A stretch of DNA of 64,000 nucleotides from NORP23 sp050302475. GTDB taxonomy: Bacteria; Pseudomonadota; Alphaproteobacteria; Rhodobacterales; Rhodobacteraceae. The notes beneath the pieces are model-generated. The model ran no database searches, had not been told where the DNA came from, and worked only from the letters and a program-made list of their open reading frames with translations. Positions 1-6,217 of the stretch are shown piece after piece (the stretch's first letter is position 1; every line of letters starts with the position of its first letter). The DNA lies in the NCBI GenBank assembly GCA_050302475.1, contig JBNLBF010000001.1:247766-311765 (forward strand), written 5' to 3'. Position numbers and translations under genes: made by a program.

Positions 1-1086
1 GTAATCACCGGCAGGCGCAGGGCTTTCCTGTATCACCATGTTCCACTTGTTTGTGTGGTCCCAAGGATTGGGAACGCGATAGGACAGGATTTCATAGACG
101 TCGATATCTTCAGCCGTGTAAGCCCCCATCGCATATTCGCCATCCGGCGTGGACAGGATTGGCGGCAGGCGCTGGGTGGACACAAAATCCCATGGCTCAA
201 CGAGGTCAGCCGGTTCGGCTGGTGTCAGCTCTGATGTCGAAGGATCGAACCGCCAATATTGCGTGAAATCGGCTGTCAGGTAGCCGGTCGGAATTTCGGC
301 CATGAAATTTGTGTGGTCCTTGGCCAGTGTGATCGTCGCATCGAACGCAATCACATTGTCGATGCCGCCATAGCCAATGGTGATGGATTTGGTCAGCAGA
401 TCATCGGACAAAGGTGCCGTGTTAACCGGCGCGACAACCCCATTGTCACAAAACCCCATCTGGCCGGGCGCTAGCCAATAGGCCGGGCGCGTGGTCGTCG
501 TCACCTGACTAGGCCCCGCAGAACAGATTCTTTGCAATTGCGAGGTTGAGGTCTGTTTGAACTCATCCACACCAGAGCCCGGCTCCGTCGGATTCAGACA
601 CTCCCCCGTATAATCCATAAACCACGCATAGCTGATCTGACGCCCATGATCGAAGATGTTGATGAATTCTTTCCCCCGCCACTGAATGGAATCCACTGCC
701 CCGGCGAAGCGGTTCGACACGGTCAGCGTCAGCGGATCGCCATCGACTATGCCCGTAATGGTCATGGCGGTGCCCTCAGCCGGGTTTTCATAGCAGACGG
801 GCGCGTCGGCGGCGGGGGCAAGCGCCGTTGGGATCTCCGGCCCACCCGCGCCTTGAGCAAAGATGTTGAACTCGTCGCAAACCTGATTGCTGTTGGTGCG
901 GGTCAGCGGAGTCATCCCGGCGTTATAATCGCTGTTGAAATTGGTAAACATCTGCTGCGTCTGCCGTCCGTAAATCCCGTCAATCGGACCGGGGTCATAG
1001 CCGAACATGGCGAGGTTTTCCTGAATACAGCGAATGTCCGCCGTGGCGGGGGTGGCGAGTAGGATGAGGGCAAGGATCAGACGCAT
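1..1086 (-). CDS. Secreted protein with peptidoglycan-binding-like N-terminus (3' end outside window)
   Basis: The frame stays open for 362 codons from an ATG at 1086 to the window edge, so the C-terminus is missing. Residues 1-16 form a signal peptide (MRLILALILLATPATA, cleavage before D17). Residues 20-45 (ENLAMFGYDPGPIDGIYG) resemble the first repeat of peptidoglycan_binding_1 domains, where a short helix pair precedes a GxxDGxxG turn. The remainder, with several cysteines compatible with disulfides, matches no family I recognise. A GGAGAG ribosome site lies 4 bases upstream of the ATG. The gene diverges from lepA across 285 bases. Likely periplasmic or envelope-associated; the function is inferred only from the N-terminal motif. 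Confidence 0.75.
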   Translation of the reverse strand, partial: MRLILALILLATPATADIRCIQENLAMFGYDPGPIDGIYGRQTQQMFTNFNSDYNAGMTPLTRTNSNQVCDEFNIFAQGAGGPEIPTALAPAADAPVCYENPAEGTAMTITGIVDGDPLTLTVSNRFAGAVDSIQWRGKEFINIFDHGRQISYAWFMDYTGECLNPTEPGSGVDEFKQTSTSQLQRICSAGPSQVTTTTRPAYWLAPGQMGFCDNGVVAPVNTAPLSDDLLTKSITIGYGGIDNVIAFDATITLAKDHTNFMAEIPTGYLTADFTQYWRFDPSTSELTPAEPADLVEPWDFVSTQRLPPILSTPDGEYAMGAYTAEDIDVYEILSYRVPNPWDHTNKWNMVIQESPAPAGDY

Positions 1087-1141
1087 GGGACTCTCCGGGT
1101 TTGGCGGAGGGTAGCATGGGGGAGCGGGGTTGGCCAAATGG

Positions 1142-1190
1142 TTGGCGTCCCCCGCTCGGACTCAAGGCGGAGCCACCGGGCGAGCGCCAA
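1142..1190. repeat. Intergenic palindromic repeat, copy 1
   Basis: An imperfect hairpin: TTGGCG (1142-1147) pairs with CGCCAA (1185-1190), and CCCGCTCGG (1151-1159) pairs with CCGGGCGAG (1176-1184), around a loop containing TCAAGGCG. Nearly the same 38-base core recurs at 4244-4281. It lies between the divergent secreted-protein gene and lepA. It resembles a REP-type dispersed element; the copy number in the genome is unknown. Confidence 0.6.
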
Positions 1191-1371
1191 TGGGTGGGGC
1201 ATTTCCAAATATCGACGTAAGCAACGTTTGGATATCTTGATGACAGCACGCAATCCCGAGTGGGCGTAAAGTGCCCTCCCTTGGGTAGGGTTAGGCACGG
1301 GGCAAACAGTGTTTGGCCAGATATACTATCCCCCTTGACCACCCCACAAATCCCCATCATATCCTGCCTCC

Positions 1372-3171
1372 ATGACCGACCTGAACAAAATCCGCAATTT
1401 CTCTATTGTCGCCCATATCGACCACGGGAAATCTACGCTTGCTGACCGGCTGATTCAGTCGACCGGGACCGTGCAGGACCGTGAGATGAAGGAACAGCTG
1501 CTCGACAGTATGGATATCGAGCGCGAGCGGGGCATCACCATCAAGGCGCAGACCGTCCGCATCGAATACAAAGCCAAGGACGGGGAAACCTATATCCTCA
1601 ACCTGATCGACACGCCGGGCCATGTCGATTTCGCCTATGAGGTCAGCCGCTCCATGCGTGCGGTCGAAGGGTCGCTGCTGGTGGTGGATGCGGCGCAGGG
1701 GGTCGAGGCGCAGACCCTCGCCAATGTCTACCACGCCATAGACGCCGACCACGAAATCGTGCCGGTCCTCAACAAAATCGACCTGCCCGCCGCCGAACCG
1801 GAACGGGTCTGTGAACAGATCGAGGATGTCATCGGGATTGATGCGTCCGAGGCGGTGCGTATCTCCGCCAAAACCGGCCTCGGCATTCCCGACGTGCTGG
1901 AGGCAATCGTCACCCGCCTGCCCGCGCCCAAAGGCGACCGCGACGCGCCGCTAAAGGCGATGCTGGTGGATTCATGGTACGACGCCTATCTCGGCGTGGT
2001 CGTGCTGGTGCGGATCATGGATGGCGTCCTCAAAAAGGGCGACAAGATCAAGATGATGCAAACCGACGCGCATTATCCGGTTGACCGGATCGGCGTGTTC
2101 AAACCCGGGATGCTGCCAGTCGACGAACTCGGCCCCGGCGAGATCGGCTTCCTCACCGCCTCCATCAAACAGGTGCGCGACACCCGTGTCGGCGACACGA
2201 TCACGCACGAGAAAAAGGGCTGCGAGACGCCCCTCCCCGGCTTCCAGCCCGCGCAACCGGTGGTCTTCTGCGGCCTGTTCCCGGTTGACACCGCCGAGTT
2301 CGAGGATCTGCGCGAAAGTATAGAGAAACTGGCCCTCAACGACGCCAGCTTCTCTTACGAAATGGAAACCTCCGCCGCGCTTGGCTTTGGCTTCCGCTGT
2401 GGCTTCCTTGGCCTGCTGCATCTGGAGGTCATCCGCGACCGGATCGAACGCGAATATGACATCGACCTCATTACCACCGCGCCCTCGGTGATCTATCAGA
2501 TCCACATGCGCGACGGCACGGTGCAGGAGCTCCACAACCCCGCCGACATGCCGGACCTGACCCATATCGACCATATCGAGGAACCGCGGATCAAGGCGAC
2601 AATCCTTGTGCCCGACGATTACCTCGGCGATGTGCTGAAACTCTGTCAGGACCGCCGCGGCATCCAGCTGGACCTCACCTATGCCGGCTCCCGCGCCATG
2701 GTCGTCTATGACCTGCCGCTGAACGAGGTTGTGTTCGACTTTTACGACCGCCTGAAATCGGTGACCAAAGGCTATGCGAGCTTTGACTACCAGATGATCG
2801 GCTATGCTGAGGACCAGCTGGTGAAAATGTCGATCCTTGTAAATGACGAACCCGTCGACGCCCTGTCGACTATGGTCCACCGCGCACGGGCCGAGGCCCG
2901 CGGCCGCGCCATGTGCGCCAAGCTGAAGGAATTGATCCCGCAGCACATGTTCAAGGTGCCGATCCAGGCCGCTATCGGAGGCCGGATCATTGCCCGCGAA
3001 ACGATCTCAGCGCTGCGTAAGGACGTGACGGCGAAATGCTACGGTGGCGATGCCACGCGGAAGCGGAAGTTGCTGGATAAGCAGAAAAAGGGTAAGAAGA
3101 AAATGCGCGAGTTCGGGAGGGTCAGCATCCCACAACAGGCGTTTATTAATGCGCTGAAGATGGATGATTAA
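1372..3171 (+). CDS. lepA: Elongation factor 4 (LepA), ribosomal back-translocase GTPase
   Basis: A 599-residue translational GTPase of the usual LepA length. The G1 motif is AHIDHGKST (14-22), switch I contains RERGIT (51-56), G3 is DTPGH (80-84) and G4 is NKID (134-137). Domain II, the EF-G-like domains III and V, and the lysine-rich LepA-specific C-terminal domain (about 500-599) follow. It binds ribosomes at the membrane/cytosol and remodels stalled or mistranslocated elongation complexes. In many bacteria lepA is followed by lepB, but here lepB is 50 kb away with rnc and era. The stop codon lies inside a strong hairpin terminator. Confidence 0.97.
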   Translation: MTDLNKIRNFSIVAHIDHGKSTLADRLIQSTGTVQDREMKEQLLDSMDIERERGITIKAQTVRIEYKAKDGETYILNLIDTPGHVDFAYEVSRSMRAVEGSLLVVDAAQGVEAQTLANVYHAIDADHEIVPVLNKIDLPAAEPERVCEQIEDVIGIDASEAVRISAKTGLGIPDVLEAIVTRLPAPKGDRDAPLKAMLVDSWYDAYLGVVVLVRIMDGVLKKGDKIKMMQTDAHYPVDRIGVFKPGMLPVDELGPGEIGFLTASIKQVRDTRVGDTITHEKKGCETPLPGFQPAQPVVFCGLFPVDTAEFEDLRESIEKLALNDASFSYEMETSAALGFGFRCGFLGLLHLEVIRDRIEREYDIDLITTAPSVIYQIHMRDGTVQELHNPADMPDLTHIDHIEEPRIKATILVPDDYLGDVLKLCQDRRGIQLDLTYAGSRAMVVYDLPLNEVVFDFYDRLKSVTKGYASFDYQMIGYAEDQLVKMSILVNDEPVDALSTMVHRARAEARGRAMCAKLKELIPQHMFKVPIQAAIGGRIIARETISALRKDVTAKCYGGDATRKRKLLDKQKKGKKKMREFGRVSIPQQAFINALKMDD

Positions 3172-3193
3172 GGGGCGCTTTGGCGCCCCTTAA
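3168..3193. terminator. Bidirectional hairpin terminator between lepA and the antitoxin-like gene
   Basis: A perfect 11-base stem, TTAAGGGGCGC (3168-3178) and GCGCCCCTTAA (3183-3193), with a TTTG loop. The left arm includes the lepA stop codon. The convergent neighbour ends at 3196. The AT-rich ends of the stem give a short A/T tract on both strands. Confidence 0.85.
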
Positions 3194-3195
3194 TT

Positions 3196-3768
3196 CTAAG
3201 ATGCTTCCAGCCGTGTCCAAGGAGGGTCGTCTTCGACCACATTTGGTTTTCTTTCGAGTCCGATGTCTTGAAATTTCAAACTGAACTGAAAGCCAAACGA
3301 AACATTTGCTGGTCTCACACTTGGAATTTCAAGCTGGAAAGGATTTTGTCCAGACAAACCAAGGCGCGTCACTTCATCCCAATGGCCTAGATACACCGCC
3401 GCCCGTAAAAGTCTCTCGTAAACGGGTGATATTACCTGCTTATCATTCTCAAACCTCGAAAGTTGCTCGGGCGATATAGCAATATCGCCGGCAAATTCCT
3501 TGGCCTTTTTTCTTAAGCTTTTCCGAAGGAACTTAATGTCCTGCCCATTGAGTTTCACAGCTCGAGAAGCTCTCGAAACGGCGACTGCAGACATAAGTCC
3601 CTTAAAATTCGGAATAACATGGCCAAGTACTTCGCCGCAGTCCTCGCAAAACCTTTCATCGACAGCGTCATTTAAGATCACAGGATGCGAAGTCCCAAGA
3701 AGTTCTTTTGCGTCAAACTTGGCAATTCTCCTTAGACTTACTCTCTCATGTTTATGTAGTTTTTCCAT
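3196..3768 (-). CDS. MqsA-like antitoxin / Xre-type regulator
   Basis: 190 residues. The N-terminal part has one CxxC zinc-knuckle-like motif (CEDC, 41-44), and residues 75-125 form a helix-turn-helix of the Xre type (SPEQLSRFENDKQ). This is the arrangement of MqsA-family antitoxins, although classical MqsA has two CxxC pairs and only one is visible here. The C-terminal 55 residues are unassigned. The gene starts 3 bases after a DUF4258-like gene, the toxin-first order of MqsRA and HigBA loci. Codon use and base composition are clearly more AT-rich than in the neighbouring genes, which suggests acquisition by transfer. It probably neutralises the upstream product and represses the pair's promoter. 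The family assignment is by motif only. Confidence 0.65.
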   Translation of the reverse strand: MEKLHKHERVSLRRIAKFDAKELLGTSHPVILNDAVDERFCEDCGEVLGHVIPNFKGLMSAVAVSRASRAVKLNGQDIKFLRKSLRKKAKEFAGDIAISPEQLSRFENDKQVISPVYERLLRAAVYLGHWDEVTRLGLSGQNPFQLEIPSVRPANVSFGFQFSLKFQDIGLERKPNVVEDDPPWTRLEAS

Positions 3769-3771
3769 GGC

Positions 3772-4110
3772 TCACTCAGTTATGCGAATTTCATCGATTG
3801 ATACCCACGTACTCGCGGATACAAACCTCCCATGAATTGTAATTTCCCTTTCATCACAGTTCCTCCCAATTATTGCGAACATACCAACCGAGTCATCTCG
3901 ATCAGCCCAAATCACCCGTCCAGATTCCAACAACTCGTGAATATCCGAAAGGTGAATTCCATGCCTTATCATTTGGCTTTGGCTGGTGACCGACAGTTCA
4001 ATATCAGGCGAATACGAAATGTAGGCAGACAACCAATCTTCAATATCTCGGTAAAGTTCCTTTTCCATCCTGTCCCCAATGGCATACTTCTTAGTGAGTT
4101 TAGCGAGCAT
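3772..4110 (-). CDS. DUF4258-like putative toxin
   Basis: 112 residues from the ATG at 4110. An alternative ATG at 4068 (98 residues) has a better ribosome site (GGGGA about 8 bases upstream) and may be the true start. The core RHGIHLSDIHELLESG, followed by a strand-rich end with FAIIGRNCDEREITIHGRF, resembles DUF4258 proteins, which share the RelE/MqsR-like fold. Its position just before an MqsA-like gene supports a toxin role, probably an mRNA interferase. No catalytic residue can be assigned with confidence. The DNA is AT-rich compared with the flanks. A perfect inverted repeat just upstream could be the operator. Confidence 0.6.
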   Translation of the reverse strand: MLAKLTKKYAIGDRMEKELYRDIEDWLSAYISYSPDIELSVTSQSQMIRHGIHLSDIHELLESGRVIWADRDDSVGMFAIIGRNCDEREITIHGRFVSASTWVSIDEIRITE

Positions 4111-4122
4111 ATGTTTTATTTC

Positions 4123-4137
4123 TTGATCCTAGATCAA
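4123..4137. promoter_or_regulatory. Operator-like inverted repeat upstream of toxin-antitoxin pair
   Basis: TTGATC-CTA-GATCAA is a perfect 6+6 dyad 13 bases upstream of the toxin-like start codon at 4110. Antitoxins with an Xre helix-turn-helix usually bind such dyads to autoregulate. It resembles an FNR box, but the spacing between TTGAT and ATCAA is five, not four. Confidence 0.45.
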
Positions 4138-4211
4138 TTTTTATTGCCTGTCCAGACAAAAATCTCCCCACATATGGTGCGGAACGCCGCGGGTTGCTGC
4201 TAAGGGTACGA

Positions 4212-4240
4212 GTAGGGTACGTGCAAAGCACACACCCTAC
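4212..4240. repeat. Intergenic hairpin with GTAGGGT/ACCCTAC arms
   Basis: GTAGGGT (4212-4218) and ACCCTAC (4234-4240) are perfect 7-base arms, and GTGC (4221-4224) and GCAC (4228-4231) form an inner stem around AAA. No U-tract follows on either strand. It lies directly beside the palindromic repeat copy at 4244. Confidence 0.5.
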
Positions 4241-4243
4241 ATC

Positions 4244-4281
4244 CCCGCCCGGAATCAAGGCGTAGCCGCCGGGCGAGCGCC
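4244..4281. repeat. Intergenic palindromic repeat, copy 2
   Basis: CCCGCCCGG (4244-4252) pairs with CCGGGCGAG (4269-4277), and the loop again contains TCAAGGCG. Apart from a few substitutions the 38 bases match the copy at 1151-1188. Its right end overlaps the 18-base inverted repeat that begins at 4271. Confidence 0.6.
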
Positions 4282-4404
4282 TGACCGTCCCGGCGGGCTG
4301 GCGCTTTGGCAGCGAAGTGCCACGTTTAAAACGAACTAGCCCGCCGCACCATAAACTGCCCCCATCCAGCGGATCAGCGCCATCCCACGGTCAGGCGCTC
4401 GCCC
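4271..4404. repeat. MITE-like block with 18-base perfect terminal inverted repeats
   Basis: GGGCGAGCGCCTGACCGT (4271-4288) is the exact reverse complement of 4387-4404. Nested inside are further inverted pairs: CGGCGGGCT (4291-4299) with AGCCCGCCG (4338-4346), TGGCGCT (4299-4305) with AGCGCCA (4376-4382), and TGGCA with TGCCA (4307-4322). There is no coding capacity and no obvious target-site duplication. It may be a non-autonomous mobile element or a cruciform-forming intergenic element. Confidence 0.5.
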
Positions 4405-4470
4405 TTTGTCGCGGGCCGCTGGTTTTGTGGGACGTTCCGAATTGGGTCCCGGCTGGGAATGGCTGTGCCC

Positions 4471-4773
4471 TCAAATATCCACCACCAGCAACCCGTCCAG
4501 ACCGCCCTCCAACGCCGCAACCAGCCGCGCCCCGGCGGCCTTGTGCGCCTGGTGCTCCAGATAGACATCGCGCGCGGCTTCATCCCGGAAGCCCATAACA
4601 AAGCCGTCATTATACCCGCGGTTTAACCCCTCGGGGCTGATATTCCGGCCGAATTTTGCGGCCTCCAAGCCATCAACAACCTCCCGCAGGGCGTCAAGGT
4701 CAGCATATATCGCCTCCCGCGCCGCCATCGTCACCTCCGACCGGAATTTCACCAGAACAATATGCCAGATCAT
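4471..4773 (-). CDS. Dabb (stress-responsive A/B barrel) domain protein
   Basis: 100 residues from the ATG at 4773, which has a GGAGGGGG ribosome site; the longer in-frame extension lacks family similarity. The sequence MIWHIVLVKFRSEVT and the later NRGYNDGFVMGFRDEAARDVYLEH block are typical of the dimeric alpha/beta-barrel Dabb family. Members are small cytosolic proteins, mostly of unknown substrate, some linked to stress or to polyketide cyclisation. It is a single gene downstream of the pilin-like genes on the same strand, but 166 bases away. Confidence 0.85.
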   Translation of the reverse strand: MIWHIVLVKFRSEVTMAAREAIYADLDALREVVDGLEAAKFGRNISPEGLNRGYNDGFVMGFRDEAARDVYLEHQAHKAAGARLVAALEGGLDGLLVVDI

Positions 4774-4938
4774 TTGCCACCCCCTCCAGATATGCCCCAT
4801 CATAGATAGGGAAATCTGCGTTGGAGGGGAAGCGAGATTGTCCTGCGCGTTTACAGACACACGGTCAGGAGGGAATGGGACGAAACCCTTGCCATGAAGG
4901 CACAGGGGGTCAAGCACCCCCGCAGTCATTCGATTTGA

Positions 4939-5139
4939 TTAGCCGTTGATCAGCGAACTACCCAGCGTAGCTGCACCATTGGCCGCAGGGTCGACTTTTT
5001 CGGCGTTCGGGCGGATCCCCGGGGCGATGACCATCAGGACGGCCAGGCCGATTCCGACCGTCGCCGCCGTCAGCACAACGAAGTCCGTTGTGACCGCTCC
5101 GGTTTCGGATTGCAGGAAAGCTTTCAGTTTCGCACGCAT
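4939..5139 (-). CDS. Flp-pilin-like microprotein, copy 1
   Basis: 66 residues from the ATG at 5139 with an AGGTG ribosome site. A basic leader (MRAKLKAFLQSETG) is followed by AVTTDF and a 20-residue hydrophobic helix, the layout of type IVb (Flp) prepilins cut after glycine 14. The residue at mature position +5 is aspartate, not the usual glutamate. The tail (ANGAATLGSSLING) is almost identical in the second copy, so the pair arose by tandem duplication. No prepilin peptidase or tad genes are in the window. It could be a pilin or a pilin-like membrane peptide. Confidence 0.75.
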   Translation of the reverse strand: MRAKLKAFLQSETGAVTTDFVVLTAATVGIGLAVLMVIAPGIRPNAEKVDPAANGAATLGSSLING

Positions 5140-5356
5140 GGTTGCACCTTTTACATTTGGCATTTCGGCCACTCGCAATGCACCCCTGCCGCGACTCGCG
5201 TCCCGAACAGATTGGCTGAGGAATCTGGTAAAAATGTGGCGAGATAAGCTGTTTGCGCGCAACACAAGAACCTTTCTGCCGGAGTAATCGAGGCGATCCG
5301 GAGGAAAGGCTCAGGGACAGGGGATCGCGAAGCCCCCGGCGGTGCATTCGAAATAT

Positions 5357-5557
5357 TTAGCCGTTGATCAGGGATGCTCCCATGGTTGCCGCGCCATTTG
5401 CATGCGGATTCACATTGTCAGCATTCGGCTTGATACCGGGTGAAACCACAAGCAATACGGCAACGCCAAGGCCAACAACGGCGGAAGACAGCATGATGAA
5501 ATCGACGGTAACTGCGCCGGAGTCTGACTGAACGAAGTTTTTAAGATGCTTGCGCAT
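5357..5557 (-). CDS. Flp-pilin-like microprotein, copy 2
   Basis: 66 residues, the same length as copy 1 and about 60% identical by eye. The leader MRKHLKNFVQSDSG precedes AVTVDF and a hydrophobic helix, so the likely cleavage is after G14 with aspartate at +5. An AAGAGGT ribosome site precedes the ATG at 5557. It is separated from copy 1 by 217 bases, enough for a separate promoter. A 12-base sequence (TGCCGCGACTCG) occurs upstream of both copies. The two genes may encode a major and a minor subunit; this is inference. Confidence 0.75.
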   Translation of the reverse strand: MRKHLKNFVQSDSGAVTVDFIMLSSAVVGLGVAVLLVVSPGIKPNADNVNPHANGAATMGASLING

Positions 5558-5643
5558 GGCGGATACCTCTTACAAAAAATACAAATTACATGTCGCCCTT
5601 CCGGACCGGACCGACACGCGGACCTTCCTAAAGATCGCTTGTG

Positions 5644-5671
5644 CCGCGACTCGATTTCTAACGAGTCGCGG
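5644..5671. terminator. 10-base hairpin between DUF1489 gene and pilin-like copy 2
   Basis: CCGCGACTCG (5644-5653) and CGAGTCGCGG (5662-5671) form a perfect stem with an 8-base loop. It lies 29 bases beyond the end of the DUF1489 gene and 87 bases before the pilin-like start. No U-tract follows, so it may be a factor-assisted terminator or a protein-binding dyad. Confidence 0.45.
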
Positions 5672-5699
5672 TTAAAGGAACGTAAAGGGAACGAAATGC

Positions 5700-6140
5700 T
5701 TAGAGCACACCGAGCGCGGCGAGTTCGGTTTGCAACTGATCCGGCAAATCCTCGTCACCACCGCGATAGGGACCGATATCCCCCGGTGCATCTTCGGCCG
5801 CCAGATAGCGCCAGCCCTGAAAAGCCCGCCGCGGCTGCGGACGGGTCCGGATCAAGGTCGGATCCATAATGATCCCGCAGCGGCGGATGCCATCACTGCC
5901 GATCACTTCGTCTAGGCGCAGGATTTTCTGGCGGGCCAGCACCGTACCTTTGATGACCCAGTAGAGGGAACCGCCATTCAGCAGTTCCTCCGCCCGTTTG
6001 GGCCACATGCGGGTGACATGACGCGAGATATCTTCGCGCCCCTCCGCCAAAGCTTGCGCCGACTGGCTTGCACGATAGGCAGCCAGTTGCGCCAAGGTTT
6101 CGACGCCAACACAGAGTTTGATCAGATTGAGCCCGCTCAT
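5700..6140 (-). CDS. DUF1489 family protein
   Basis: 146 residues. The start MSGLNLIKLCVGVETLAQLAAY is characteristic of DUF1489, a family found almost only in alphaproteobacteria. The middle (LYWVIKGTVLARQKILRLDEV) and the proline-rich RTRPQPRRAFQGWRYL segment are also conserved there. No biochemical role is known. There is no signal peptide or membrane segment, so it is probably cytosolic. It diverges from nrdJ across 77 bases, which must hold both promoters. Confidence 0.85.
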   Translation of the reverse strand: MSGLNLIKLCVGVETLAQLAAYRASQSAQALAEGREDISRHVTRMWPKRAEELLNGGSLYWVIKGTVLARQKILRLDEVIGSDGIRRCGIIMDPTLIRTRPQPRRAFQGWRYLAAEDAPGDIGPYRGGDEDLPDQLQTELAALGVL

Positions 6141-6217
6141 GCCGACAGGTTAACATCCCCATTGCCGGAGTCGAGGCGATTTGTTAGCTTTATGTTCCTC
6201 TCGTTAAGGAAATGCAC

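Larger units (their letters stand above)
4111..4470. other. Gene-free stretch upstream of the toxin-like gene
   Basis: 360 bases without a supportable coding region. It holds, in order, an operator-like inverted repeat, a TGTCtGGACA dyad (about 4154), a GTAGGGT/ACCCTAC hairpin, copy 2 of the palindromic repeat and a 134-base block bounded by 18-base inverted repeats. The first half is AT-rich like the toxin genes and the second half is GC-rich. It separates the toxin-like gene from the 3' end of the Dabb-domain gene. Confidence 0.7.

Noticed and set aside
1972..2946. Minus-strand reading frame (324 codons) opposite lepA
   Set aside because: Shadow of the conserved LepA gene.
4123..4137. FNR/FnrL box
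   Set aside because: TTGAT and ATCAA are separated by five bases; the FNR consensus needs four. Kept only as an operator-like dyad for the toxin-antitoxin pair.
5673..5687. Second CtrA-like site (TTAA-N7-TAAA) near the pilin-like genes
   Set aside because: One half-site has a mismatch and the position relative to any promoter is unclear; chance occurrence is likely.
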